From Lachnospiraceae bacterium (GTDB lineage: Bacteria; Bacillota; Clostridia; Lachnospirales; Lachnospiraceae), in assembly GCA_022791815.1 (NCBI GenBank), contig JAAVZU010000010.1:1-60584 (forward strand): a DNA stretch of 60,584 nucleotides, written 5' to 3'. A program made the translations under genes and the position numbers. The notes beneath the pieces were generated by a model. The model did not search any database. It was given only the letters and a program-made list of their open reading frames with translations, and was not told where the DNA came from. Below are positions 45,137 through 53,927 of the stretch, piece after piece (position 1 is the first letter of the stretch; every line of letters starts with the position of its first letter).

Positions 45137-47761
45137 TTATTTTAGATATTTTCCATTATCTCCTACTTTGCCAGGTGCTTTTGTTTTTGCTGTGTCTAAT
45201 ACATAAACTCTCATATTTCCTGCTCCTGGTGCCGAAATAGTAAGATTTCCACCTTCTGAAACAGTCTGCACATCACCTGTAATAGCATCTGTATAAGTTC
45301 CACCTGGAAGATTTTGGAAAGTCGCCCCGTCTGTAATGGCAACACATACAAAACTATCTACATTTTCATCGGTATATCTACGTTTGAAAGCCATAGCTCC
45401 ATTTACATCCTCTACAGAATATTGTCCTTTACGAAGTGCAGGAATTGATTGGCGTATCTTATTCAGTCTTTGTAAATGTCCTACTAATGGATAAGTTTCT
45501 GAAAGTGTCTCCTTAACCTGTCCACTGGCTGTATAAACACCAAAATCAGAAGCGGTTACATTTCCTTCTAAATAATCACCAAAGTATGCTCTTCCTGATG
45601 TTTCAAGTGGATTATTATAATCATCAATTGGACATCCTTTCTTAAATTCCACTTCACTTCCATAATAAATACATGGAATTCCACGGAAAGTAAACATAAG
45701 GTTTAAGTTTTCTGCCCAATTTTCTGTCGTTCCAGAATAACGCATCTTCTCCATCGTATTTGGTGCATAATCATGAGAATCTACATAAACCACATTCCAA
45801 GTTGCATCATTATAAAGTTTATCATCCTGTACACCTCTGTTAAATGCATTGTTAGCATTTCTAAATGCCCAATGCATCGGGAAATCGATTACTCCCATTC
45901 CAGAATTCTTACTGTAATCTGGTTCATGGTAACTGTTGCCCTCTAACAGTGCATTATCACTGTTGAATTCTGTTCTTGCTTTCTGGTCACCATAATCCTC
46001 ATAATCATTCCAATGTTGCTTTACACTTGCCTCATTGGTTGCCATATCTCCCCATGCATAATCTTTTGTTTCTGCCCATGTATAGAAAAATGCAGAAATA
46101 CATGCATAGTGTGAGAAATAAATTGCATTTTCGTCTCTGGCACAAACTTCCCCAAACATATAGAAGTTGTTATTGCCATTTTTCTTTGCCTCATCTATAA
46201 ATGCAGGTGCAAATTCATTATTAAAAGTAAGTCTTGAAATATGTTTCATGGTATCAATACGGAAGGCATCCACTCCCATATCAATATAACCATTATATGC
46301 CTCTTTTAAGTACTTGATTACATTCGGATTCTCTGTATTCAAATCAATACAGTTTCCATCAATATGTGTTACCTGACAATCATAAGATTCCCATGATTTG
46401 ATATAATCAAAATGGTGGAAGGTATTATTGCTGTCTTGTCCGTTAATTGTTCCTGATGCATTGGTAGACAGTGTTTGCAGATTTGCTTCTCCACTTCCTC
46501 CTGTATGGTTTAATACAATATCCTGAACAATTTTTAATCCTTTTTCATGACACGCATTTATTAAATCCTGATAACTTGTTCCAGAGGAAAGATAACGGTT
46601 ATCTACTTTCTTAAAATTATAAGCGTGATACCCATGATAATCATACCCCGAACGGTTCTCTACTACGGGAGTAATCCATACTGCGGTAAATCCAAGGGCT
46701 TTGATATAATCCAGTTTTTCAATTAAACCTTTAAAATCTCCTCTCCAGGATGGGTCATTACTTGGATTTTTTACTTCATCATCATGTGAAGTTCTTGCAT
46801 TATTTCCTGGATCCCCATCATAAAAACGGGTGGTCATTAGAAAATAAATACTTTCATCCCGAAAATCCGTTCTGGTATCTGCAAAGGAGGCCGTTTTGCC
46901 ATCTCCTGGAGTAATTGTCTGAACTGGACTGTTGCTTTCTGATGGTTTGCTGGTTTCTGTAATGTCATCATTTGGTTTATTTTTACTCCATGTGCCATTT
47001 ACAAACCAATATTCCCCTTTTTCTTTAATGGTAAAATCTTCTGTCTGACTTTCTCCATTGGAAAATAAAAAGTTAATCTTATTCACTCCATCAAAGCTGC
47101 AAGTATAATATCCATCTTCATCTTTTTCTATGGAATCTCCTGGCCATGCGGTCTCTTTGTCGGTTGGAAGAGCATTCCAATAATACACACTTACCTTATT
47201 CCAATCTGTACTATAATGAAGAATAATCTTCTCGTCTGCCGCCAAAGGTGCTGTCTCCTCCATAGGCACTGCTACTTCTGATTCTGCCACATAATCTGCA
47301 GGTGCCTGGCTGGTCCATCCTCCATCTATATCATACCACCATTCCCCCTCTTCTTTTGTAAATTCTGAAGTCTGGTATTCTTTATCTGGTATGCTGATAA
47401 CCATATTGGCAGCTTTTGCATTTGAAATCGTACAACTATACCATTCATCTTTTTCTTTTTTCATTGGAACACCAGGAAATGTAGTAGATTTCTTAGTGTC
47501 TTTTACTTTGTAATAAAGATGTGGCTGTTCACCTGTTCCCTTATAATGAATTGTAATGCCCTTCTGACTGTCCTCATCATTAGAAAGCTTTACTATGTTG
47601 CCTGTTCTTTCTCCTTTTTCATCTGTCTGGGTAAATAAACTTTTTCTTTCACCAATTGAATCAGTACTTCCCAGCTTATTCCCATAAAATATGATTCCCA
47701 ATAATCCACCACAAACTAAAGATGCACTAACAATTCCCAGTGCCAACTTTTTCTTATACAT
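45137..47761 (-). CDS. Secreted alpha-amylase with two starch-binding modules (paralogue 1)
   Basis: This 874-residue protein begins with a signal or anchor segment (LALGIVSASLVCGGLLGIIF). Two CBM26-like starch-binding modules follow (about residues 65-150 and 178-262), each with PHLYYKVKDT/VSVYYWNALP-type strands, a proline-glycine turn and a W-Y-D or W-F-V motif. The GH13 barrel (about 300-770) carries the nucleophile in GVDAFRIDTMKH (near 503), the acid in MFGEVCARD (near 536) and the third carboxylate in YVDSHDYAP (near 663). A beta-sandwich C-domain ends the protein. It degrades starch outside the cell. It is a paralogue of the next gene, with the same domain order, in tandem. An AAGGAG ribosome binding site and TATAAT (47816-47821, minus) lie upstream. 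Confidence 0.92.
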   Translation of the reverse strand: MYKKKLALGIVSASLVCGGLLGIIFYGNKLGSTDSIGERKSLFTQTDEKGERTGNIVKLSNDEDSQKGITIHYKGTGEQPHLYYKVKDTKKSTTFPGVPMKKEKDEWYSCTISNAKAANMVISIPDKEYQTSEFTKEEGEWWYDIDGGWTSQAPADYVAESEVAVPMEETAPLAADEKIILHYSTDWNKVSVYYWNALPTDKETAWPGDSIEKDEDGYYTCSFDGVNKINFLFSNGESQTEDFTIKEKGEYWFVNGTWSKNKPNDDITETSKPSESNSPVQTITPGDGKTASFADTRTDFRDESIYFLMTTRFYDGDPGNNARTSHDDEVKNPSNDPSWRGDFKGLIEKLDYIKALGFTAVWITPVVENRSGYDYHGYHAYNFKKVDNRYLSSGTSYQDLINACHEKGLKIVQDIVLNHTGGSGEANLQTLSTNASGTINGQDSNNTFHHFDYIKSWESYDCQVTHIDGNCIDLNTENPNVIKYLKEAYNGYIDMGVDAFRIDTMKHISRLTFNNEFAPAFIDEAKKNGNNNFYMFGEVCARDENAIYFSHYACISAFFYTWAETKDYAWGDMATNEASVKQHWNDYEDYGDQKARTEFNSDNALLEGNSYHEPDYSKNSGMGVIDFPMHWAFRNANNAFNRGVQDDKLYNDATWNVVYVDSHDYAPNTMEKMRYSGTTENWAENLNLMFTFRGIPCIYYGSEVEFKKGCPIDDYNNPLETSGRAYFGDYLEGNVTASDFGVYTASGQVKETLSETYPLVGHLQRLNKIRQSIPALRKGQYSVEDVNGAMAFKRRYTDENVDSFVCVAITDGATFQNLPGGTYTDAITGDVQTVSEGGNLTISAPGAGNMRVYVLDTAKTKAPGKVGDNGKYLK

Positions 47762-47901
47762 GTCAAAATCTCCTTTCTTTCTCCTTTTTCTTTTAGTATT
47801 ATTTTATCCTCTCCTATTATAATTTCTTATATTGCTACATAAAATTGTATCACTTATTTTACATTTTAGCAATATTTTTGTAAATCTTTACCACACAAAA
47901 T

Positions 47902-47955
47902 AAAAAGGGGATACCACACAAATGATAAAAATCATTTATGCAGCAACCCTTTTTA
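47902..47955 (-). terminator. Terminator after the 895-residue amylase
   Basis: On the minus strand AAAAAGGG pairs with CCCTTTTT, with an inner AAATGAT/ATCATTT stem, and is followed by ATTTTGTG. It lies about 27 nt after the stop of the upstream amylase gene. The two amylase genes are therefore probably separate transcripts. Confidence 0.8.
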
Positions 47956-47981
47956 TTTCACATAATATTTTTATATTTAAT

Positions 47982-50669
47982 TTATTTCAAATATGAACCA
48001 TCTTCACCAATCTTACCATCTGGTGCTCCATCTGTCTGTAAAACATATACTCTCATGTTACCTTTTCCAGAGCAATTAGCTGTTAATGTACCAGAACACT
48101 GTTGTACATCTCCAGTTACCATATCTACATACGTTCCTGATGGAACTCCGCTAAAGGTTGCAGTACTAGAAATAGTTACACATACAAAACTATCTGTATC
48201 ACTATCTGTATAACGTCTCTTATATGATATTCCTCCACTGCATCCTTCTGTCGAGTATTGTCCTTTCTGCAATGCAGGAACAGCTCTACGAATTAAGTTT
48301 AGTCTTTGGATATGTTTTGCTAATGGATGATTCAATGTATCTGCCATCTTACCACTTGCATTACTGTACACACCAAAATCTGAAGTAGTTACATCACCTT
48401 CGATTTCATCACCAAAATATGCTCTTCCAGATTCCTTATATGGTTTCTTTGCATTATTTACCATTGGGTCAATTGGACATCCTTTTTGGAATTCAATTTC
48501 TGTACCATAATAAATACATGGAATACCTCTAAAGGTAAACATTAAATCAAGGTTTTCTGCCCAAGTATCCTGTGAGCCTGCAAAGCGTTGATCTTCTGGT
48601 GCAGTATCTGGTGCATAATCATGAGAATCTACATAAGTAACATTATAAGTAGAATCATTAAAGTATGGATCTTCATCTAATCCTGCACTAAAGGCACTTC
48701 CAGCATTAGCAAAAGCCCAATGCATACGGAAATCTATCTGATCTAATCCAGAAGCCTGGCTTCTGTCTGGTGTATGATATTCATTTCCTTTTAAGAATGC
48801 ATTATCACTGGTTCTTTGTTCACTCATATTTTCATTATAATGTTTCAATACAGTATCCTCGTTAGAAAGAGTATCTCCCCAAGGATAATCCTTGCTTTCC
48901 TTCCATGTATAGAAACATACTGAGATCGGTGCTATTCCTGCATTAAATGTTTCATGACGTCTTACACATGCTTCACCAAACATAAAGAAATTGTCACCAC
49001 CTGCTTCCATAAAGTATGGTAAAAATTCTTTATTAAATGTTAATCTCGAAATATGTTTGACTGTATCAATACGGAAAGCATCTACACCCATATTGATATA
49101 ATTAATATAACATTCTCTTAAATATTTCGCAACTGCAGGATTCTCAGTATTGATGTCCACACAGTCACCTGCCATTTGACCTGTCTGTACTGTATATCCT
49201 TCCCATTGAATAGATTTCTCATGATGATAAACACGATCTTTATCAATATCATCTTCTTTCATGGCTGCCAGACGGGAATCATACTGTGCTCCTGGTTTCA
49301 GATGTTCAGCGATACTTGTATTGGTCTCAATATCATCATAATCTGATGCTCCCTGACCTTTCATTTCTACACCTTTTTGTAATTCTGCTGCTTTCTCTCC
49401 ATCTTTTGCAACAGACATAAATGCACTCTTATCACTGCTTCCATCATCTTCATCTTTATCAAACATGTGGAACATATTTCTCTCGCCCCAGTTACCAGTG
49501 TGGTTCAGTACAATATCCTGCACAACACGAATCCCTTTTTCATGACAGGCATTGATTAAGTCTTGATAAGTAGTATCGTCAGATTCATATCTTGGATCTA
49601 CCCTACTGAAATCATAAGCATGATATCCATGATAATCAAGTCCACTGGCATTTTCTACAACAGGAGTAATCCAGATTGCAGAGAAACCAAGTGCTTTGAT
49701 ATAATCCAGTTTTTCAATCAAACCTTTGAAGTCTCCTCTCCAGCCTGGATCATGATTAGTTTCACTCTTAATTAACGATTCATCATCCCAACAATATCTA
49801 TTGTTACTGCTGTCTCCATCATAAAAACGTGTAGTCATTAAGAAGTAAATGGTTTCTTCTCTAAAGTCTCTCTTGTCATAAGGAACTGGCTCTGGTGTGT
49901 TATTGTTTGGTTTTTTCTTCGACCATTTCTTGCCATCATACCACCATTCGCCACTTTTCACGCTAAGATCTGCTGTTTGCTGGGAACCATTGGTAAATAA
50001 AAGATTAATTTTATTCACTCCTTGAAAAGTATATGTATAATATCCGTCTTCATCTTTAGACATATTCTCTCCTGGCCATGAAGTCTCCATGTCATCTGGC
50101 ATTGCATTCCAATAATACACACTAGCCTTGTCCCAATCTGAAACAAAATGAATGGTAATTCCTTCTTCTGCTGCTACCTGGCTGGCATTGGTATCTACTG
50201 ATACAATTCCATCATTCTTGGAAACATTTGTCTTGTTCTCTGCCATCATGATATCTTTATCTGGATTTTCTGTAAACCAGCCCCTGCCATCATCATACCA
50301 ATATTCTCCACTGGTTCTTCCAAAACTATTCGTTTGATAATCCACATCTGGAACACTAATCACCAAATCTGCACTATCTGCTTCTGCAATAGTATAACTA
50401 TACCATCCATTTCCTTCTGCATTCATTGGAACTCCAGGATAACTCATATTAGTTCCACTAGTATTATTTACATTGGAATAATACAAATGGGGTGTAGATT
50501 TTCCTGTCCATTTAAAATGCATCACAATATCACTTGCAGCACTCACACTTTCTTCTACTGTTGTAGTCTTATAAATTTTTCCAATTCCTGATGCTCCTAC
50601 TGCAACCGTTGTAACACAGACTGCTGTTGCCAACATCCCTAAACCAATCTTTTTTAGATGTTTTTTCAT
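47982..50669 (-). CDS. Secreted alpha-amylase with two starch-binding modules (paralogue 2)
   Basis: The 895-residue protein repeats the plan of its neighbour: signal segment (IGLGMLATAVCVTTVAVGAS), two CBM26-like modules (about 45-130 and 165-250), GH13 barrel and C-domain. Catalytic residues are the Asp in GVDAFRIDTVKH (near 532), Glu in MFGEACVRR (near 567) and Asp in YVDSHDYAP (near 682). It differs by an insertion of about 70 residues in the B-domain region (DKDEDDGSSDKSAFMSVAKD onward), absent from paralogue 1, which could change substrate access. It has its own promoter and terminator. It should release maltooligosaccharides outside the cell for uptake. Confidence 0.92.
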   Translation of the reverse strand: MKKHLKKIGLGMLATAVCVTTVAVGASGIGKIYKTTTVEESVSAASDIVMHFKWTGKSTPHLYYSNVNNTSGTNMSYPGVPMNAEGNGWYSYTIAEADSADLVISVPDVDYQTNSFGRTSGEYWYDDGRGWFTENPDKDIMMAENKTNVSKNDGIVSVDTNASQVAAEEGITIHFVSDWDKASVYYWNAMPDDMETSWPGENMSKDEDGYYTYTFQGVNKINLLFTNGSQQTADLSVKSGEWWYDGKKWSKKKPNNNTPEPVPYDKRDFREETIYFLMTTRFYDGDSSNNRYCWDDESLIKSETNHDPGWRGDFKGLIEKLDYIKALGFSAIWITPVVENASGLDYHGYHAYDFSRVDPRYESDDTTYQDLINACHEKGIRVVQDIVLNHTGNWGERNMFHMFDKDEDDGSSDKSAFMSVAKDGEKAAELQKGVEMKGQGASDYDDIETNTSIAEHLKPGAQYDSRLAAMKEDDIDKDRVYHHEKSIQWEGYTVQTGQMAGDCVDINTENPAVAKYLRECYINYINMGVDAFRIDTVKHISRLTFNKEFLPYFMEAGGDNFFMFGEACVRRHETFNAGIAPISVCFYTWKESKDYPWGDTLSNEDTVLKHYNENMSEQRTSDNAFLKGNEYHTPDRSQASGLDQIDFRMHWAFANAGSAFSAGLDEDPYFNDSTYNVTYVDSHDYAPDTAPEDQRFAGSQDTWAENLDLMFTFRGIPCIYYGTEIEFQKGCPIDPMVNNAKKPYKESGRAYFGDEIEGDVTTSDFGVYSNASGKMADTLNHPLAKHIQRLNLIRRAVPALQKGQYSTEGCSGGISYKRRYTDSDTDSFVCVTISSTATFSGVPSGTYVDMVTGDVQQCSGTLTANCSGKGNMRVYVLQTDGAPDGKIGEDGSYLK

Positions 50670-50737
50670 ACAATCTTGTTCTCCTTTCCATTTTCCTTGT
50701 CATGTTATTACACGATTTATATACTACTATATTTTTT

Positions 50738-50766
50738 ATTATACATTTATTACAATTTTTTTACAA
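50738..50766 (-). promoter_or_regulatory. Amylase promoter
   Basis: On the minus strand TTGTAA (50761-50766) and TATAAT (50738-50743) are separated by 17 nt and lie about 70 nt upstream of the amylase ATG. An AAAGGAG site precedes the start codon. Confidence 0.65.
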
Positions 50767-51122
50767 GGTTGCCATTTTCACAATTTTTTCATTTTTTTTT
50801 CTACATAATGCCGAAAGATTCTCTTTATCTTATAAAATCCCTCCACAACTCTATCTCCACAATCTAGCTGCATACATTATACGTTCTGTACACATTTTTT
50901 CTACAAAATATTTTTGTTTACTCAACACTCTCTTTAAATGCTGGTAAAAATGCTTTATTAAAAAACAATCTGGATCGTTTTCATCACTCTTTAAGTTTTT
51001 ACTTCTTTCTGCTTTATTCCTGATAGAAGTATCTGTCATCCCAGTACTTTTTCCTTAATCAGTAACTGTCATTGCTGTATCTGATTTATCGAATGCAGTT
51101 CTCACTGAATTAACTGAATTTT
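50767..51122. other. Intergenic region, no supported gene
   Basis: A frame of 62 codons on the minus strand (50851-51039) has no ribosome binding site and no recognisable protein pattern. AGTAACTGTCA at about 51060 recalls the family 2 repeat arm. No clear terminator for the upstream operon is seen. Confidence 0.5.
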
Positions 51123-52379
51123 TTATCTTACATACACCACACAGGTGGCATATTTTGTACTATCACTTTGGGAGCGGATTACTACACTTGCTACACCTGC
51201 TGCTTTGCCCTTTATAGTTCCATCTTTGCCAACTGTTACAATATTTTTATTAGTAGAAGTAAATGTCACTTTTTGGTTGGTAGCATTAGACGGAAATACT
51301 TGATATGAAATCCATTTTTTCTTCCCTTTTTCTATGGAAAGACTAGAAGCCACTGCTACCCTAGTTACTGGTATATAGGAAGGCTGTACAGGCTCCGGTA
51401 AAGGTGCTGTAGTTGGAGGTATTGTTGGCTTAGGAGTAGGAGTTGGAATATTTATTGTAAATTTTAGACTCCTTTTATTTTTCGCTTTGTCTGTTATTTC
51501 TACATGATAATTCCCATTCTTTTTTATAGTTGTATTTTTTTTTAGAGTTTTCCCATTTATAGTTGCTTTTTTTATACCACTTAATGCATCCTTGTAATTG
51601 ACAGTAACTCTTTTAGGATATATTTTTTTATTTTTTACTCCCAAAATTACAGGAGCAGTCTTATCTAATACAAATCCATTCGTATGTTTTATTATTTTCT
51701 TTTCAGTCATAGTAGTAAACCGAAGATACAGCACATAACATCCCTGTTTTTTTAATACCACTTGATTGTTTTTCATAGTTTTCCATTTTGGACTTTTCTT
51801 TTTCCCCTTTTTTACAAACTGGTATTCTATTTTCTTAATATTACTTGTTCCAAGAGTAAAAGTAAGATTGTTATTTTCATATATATTATATTTCTTAACA
51901 GCTTTTCCAGTAATAACAATTCCCTTCTGGCAAGATACTAGTTCATAGCCATCTTTTATGATAATGGGCGTTGGTGTAACTGATGTTGGACTTGGTGCTG
52001 TAGAAACTGGTGTTTTAATGGAAGAACCTGTTGTGACAGTCATTGGTACATTCTCTTCCTTCCCCCATACACAAAATTCTCCTATCATTCCTTCATATTC
52101 TACTTGAACTTTATTTAACTTTCCTGGTGTTAATGTATAAGGATAAATAGTTCCCACTCCCTGTTTTTGAATTATACTGCCATCTTTATAATATATCTGG
52201 ATAGAAATAAAATTCTTATCCAAAGGCTGGCTGCAATCTACCCATTCCCCTAATAAGTAGGTTACTTCTATCCTTTCTGGCTGCTTTCTTACTGCTTTTA
52301 CGAACATTTCATTTGTAACCACCACGATTACAACTAATACAAAACAAAAAGCCGAAATTCCTAACCTTTGCCTTTTCAT
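51123..52379 (-). CDS. Membrane-anchored surface protein with bacterial Ig-like domain
   Basis: I start at ATG 52379 (418 residues): AAGGAAG lies 7 nt upstream, the ATG overlaps the stop of the previous small gene, and a signal-anchor (LGISAFCFVLVVIVVVT) then falls at the N-terminus. The longer frame from 52535 runs over that gene. The external part has Thr-Pro-rich linkers (PVSTAPSPTSVTPTP, TPTPKPTIPPTTAP), an Ig-like beta module containing TAPVILGVKNKKIYPKRVTV, and a C-terminal BIG_2-type domain with KWISYQVFPSNATNQKVTFT and the closing IVTVGKDGTIKGKAAGVASV. Position suggests it belongs to the type VII secretion-like operon, perhaps as a surface component or client. Confidence 0.75.
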   Translation of the reverse strand: MKRQRLGISAFCFVLVVIVVVTNEMFVKAVRKQPERIEVTYLLGEWVDCSQPLDKNFISIQIYYKDGSIIQKQGVGTIYPYTLTPGKLNKVQVEYEGMIGEFCVWGKEENVPMTVTTGSSIKTPVSTAPSPTSVTPTPIIIKDGYELVSCQKGIVITGKAVKKYNIYENNNLTFTLGTSNIKKIEYQFVKKGKKKSPKWKTMKNNQVVLKKQGCYVLYLRFTTMTEKKIIKHTNGFVLDKTAPVILGVKNKKIYPKRVTVNYKDALSGIKKATINGKTLKKNTTIKKNGNYHVEITDKAKNKRSLKFTINIPTPTPKPTIPPTTAPLPEPVQPSYIPVTRVAVASSLSIEKGKKKWISYQVFPSNATNQKVTFTSTNKNIVTVGKDGTIKGKAAGVASVVIRSQSDSTKYATCVVYVR

Positions 52380-52579
52380 AACTTTCTTCCTTCCCACAAA
52401 CGATTTGCTGTATCTTTCATTACTTCCATTATATTTTCCAAACGGCTTCGATAAATTTCTCCTGCATGTCCACCAAACCCTGACAAAAGCAATTGGCGAC
52501 TTTCCTCCAAACCAACCTGTGCGATCTTCTTCCACTCCATTACAATCTGTTCTATGGCAGTTTCTCCTCTATTTGACAT
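52376..52579 (-). CDS. Small WXG100-like helical hairpin protein, FGG turn
   Basis: The 67-residue protein is predicted to be two helices (about residues 5-31 and 37-62) joined by SGFGGHAGEIY. The turn has the layout of the WXG motif of ESX substrates with phenylalanine in place of tryptophan, followed by the usual Ala/Gly and Tyr spacing. WXG100 proteins are about 100 residues, so this is much shorter. It overlaps the 58-residue gene upstream by 11 nt and the surface protein downstream by 4 nt, so it is firmly within the operon. It may pair with its neighbour as a secreted heterodimer; that is inference. Confidence 0.62.
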   Translation of the reverse strand: MSNRGETAIEQIVMEWKKIAQVGLEESRQLLLSGFGGHAGEIYRSRLENIMEVMKDTANRLWEGRKL

Positions 52580-52745
52580 AGTCTATTTCCTTTCTAATCT
52601 CACCAAGCAATTCCATACTCTCTCTATACCATTGTAAAAGATAAGCTCTATGATAATCTCCTGCTTCTCCTTTCCAATACTTATGGCTTTCTTCTGCTAT
52701 TGGAGGTATTTTTTTTAGAATCTTCTCTACTTTTGTCAATTCCAT
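52569..52745 (-). CDS. Small WXG-motif helical protein
   Basis: This 58-residue gene begins at ATG 52745 with AAGAGGA upstream and ends TAG at 52569. The product starts MELTKVEKILKKIPPIAEES and has HKYWKGEAGDYHRAYLLQWY in the middle, a true W-K-G turn followed by a second helix. Helix, WxG, helix is the ESX/WXG100 fold, here reduced to a little over half of the usual length. It overlaps the 67-residue gene and so is co-translated with it. Presence next to an EssC-type ATPase and YukD-like protein supports a type VII secretion role. Confidence 0.62.
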   Translation of the reverse strand: MELTKVEKILKKIPPIAEESHKYWKGEAGDYHRAYLLQWYRESMELLGEIRKEIDYVK

Positions 52746-52766
52746 ATCTATTTCCTCTTTTCATGT

Positions 52767-52793
52767 AACAGTTCAGCCAGTGGCTGAATTGTT
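52767..52793. repeat. Dispersed repeat family 2, compact palindrome
   Basis: AACAGTTCAGCCA (52767-52779) and TGGCTGAATTGTT (52781-52793) are complementary apart from one G-T pair. It lies between the 58-residue and 94-residue genes of the secretion-like operon. A partial end of repeat family 1 is nearby (52859-52880). Confidence 0.6.
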
Positions 52794-52866
52794 GCCATTT
52801 CATCATATATATAGTAACAAGTACTCTCAGTAATACACTATTCTTTACAGAAATACAAATTCTAAA

Positions 52867-53151
52867 TCAAGTTTCCCAATTATTTAATGATAATGACTGA
52901 GTGATAGAAACCAATTCTTCCTCTGCTCCCTCATACATTCTCTGAATGACTTCCATGTTTTGTATATAAAGCCATAATTCTTCCTGCATAAGAAGCAATT
53001 CCTCTAGTCCGTTCTTTATCATGTCACTATTTTTTTGTTTCTCCAACTTTTCCCTATCTTCCCAAACCGCTTTCTTTAATTCTCCTGCTGCCTTTGCAAG
53101 AGCAATCATATCCCACTCAAGAAATCTTGTATTTATTGCTATTGTATCCAT
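52867..53151 (-). CDS. Small helical protein of the secretion-like operon (94 residues)
   Basis: The protein is all-helical and about the size of WXG100 proteins, with EWDMIALAKAAGELKKAVWE at the start and MQEELWLYIQNMEVIQRMYE near the end. No WxG motif is present at the centre. The tail YEGAEEELVSITQSL resembles the C-terminal helix ends of ESX-like proteins. It overlaps the 115-residue gene by 13 nt. Function unknown; a structural partner or substrate of the EssC-like ATPase is plausible from context. Confidence 0.6.
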   Translation of the reverse strand: MDTIAINTRFLEWDMIALAKAAGELKKAVWEDREKLEKQKNSDMIKNGLEELLLMQEELWLYIQNMEVIQRMYEGAEEELVSITQSLSLNNWET

Positions 53152-53486
53152 ATTTGCAATTCCTCCATAACATCCGATAAATGTCCCAATTCTACTTTGC
53201 CAACTAATACCGTATTCCCTTTTCTTTGTTTCCCCTCTAACTGTTCTAATATCTTATGTTCCTGCTTTTCACTCTTTACCAATACTCTCTCCAATATCCT
53301 TCTTAGTTTCCAAAGTTCCTGCATCTGCTCTTCCATATCCTTTAATCCTTCCCGTATTACTTTCCTTTCTGGATTCAGAGAGAGAACGCTTTCTAATTCT
53401 TCACAACAATATTTCATCTTTTTATACTGGGTTTCCATAATCTCTAAAGATTCCCATAAAGCCTTTGGGGTTATTTTATATTCCAT
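53139..53486 (-). CDS. Helical protein of the secretion-like operon (115 residues)
   Basis: The sequence is strongly helical and coiled-coil-like (WESLEIMETQYKKMKYCCEE, then KDMEEQMQELWKLRRILERV). I do not recognise a family. It is translated together with the 94-residue gene through a 13-nt overlap and lies downstream of the YukD-like gene, separated from it by a family 1 repeat. Size, helicity and position are compatible with a secreted ESX-like protein or its chaperone; no motif decides it. Confidence 0.6.
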   Translation of the reverse strand: MEYKITPKALWESLEIMETQYKKMKYCCEELESVLSLNPERKVIREGLKDMEEQMQELWKLRRILERVLVKSEKQEHKILEQLEGKQRKGNTVLVGKVELGHLSDVMEELQIWIQ

Positions 53487-53514
53487 TTTTTCTCCTTAAC
53501 TCTTTATATAAGTA

Positions 53515-53675
53515 TAGGCCTTTGCGAAACTCTCAGAAACTTAAATTTATTGTACAAATTTACATATTATAAGCAAGGTACTGACGGTGTGTCGAGTAGC
53601 GAAAGCGTGCCTTGCATTGATATGTGAATTCTGCACAAACTTTCATAGAGTAAATTGAGTTTCGCAATCACCCAT
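53515..53675. repeat. Dispersed inverted repeat, family 1, copy 3
   Basis: The ends TAGGCCTTTGCGAAACTCT and GAGTTTCGCAATCACCCA are near-complementary. The interior carries the shared TGATATGTGAA and TGCACAAA blocks plus an extra hairpin GCAAGG/CCTTGC with GCGAAAGCGTG, which also occurs in the MITE at 23943-24154. It separates the YukD-like gene from the helical-protein genes. Confidence 0.75.
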
Positions 53676-53678
53676 TAA

Positions 53679-53927
53679 TTATATAAGCAACAATCTTGTC
53701 CCATTTTGTATACCACACTCCTCTATTGTCCAGTCCCTTGGAAGTATTTTCTTTTGCTCCACATTCCAAAGAAGAACTTTCTCCTCATCCCCTTCCAGAT
53801 TACAGTTCTCCTTCTGGCAAATCTTTGTTATCATATCAAATAATACTTTACCCACTTTTTCCCTTTGCTCTACTTTAAAATCATACACATGGTCAAATAC
53901 AGGCATTTCCACTTCCACAAACAGCAT
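53679..53927 (-). CDS. YukD/EsaB-like ubiquitin-fold protein
   Basis: The 82-residue protein reads as a small beta-grasp domain: VEMPVFDHVYDFKVEQREKV, then VLLWNVEQKKILPRDWTIEE and a closing CGIQNGTRLLLI. The end pattern (tilted turn, G-x-x-x-G-x-x-L) is typical of YukD/EsaB proteins, ubiquitin-like accessory components of Firmicutes type VII secretion. It is cytoplasmic, without a membrane segment. Its start lies 35 nt inside the end of the 237-residue gene, showing close coupling. It is one of the strongest pointers to a type VII-like operon after EssC. Confidence 0.75.
   Translation of the reverse strand: MLFVEVEMPVFDHVYDFKVEQREKVGKVLFDMITKICQKENCNLEGDEEKVLLWNVEQKKILPRDWTIEECGIQNGTRLLLI

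Noticed and set aside
50851-51039. 62-codon minus-strand frame between the amylase and the Ig-like protein gene
   Set aside because: No ribosome binding site, no recognisable pattern, and composition like non-coding DNA.
52380-52535. N-terminal extension of 52 residues on the Ig-like surface protein
   Set aside because: It overlaps the 67-residue gene in another frame and would bury the signal anchor; ATG 52379 has its own ribosome binding site.
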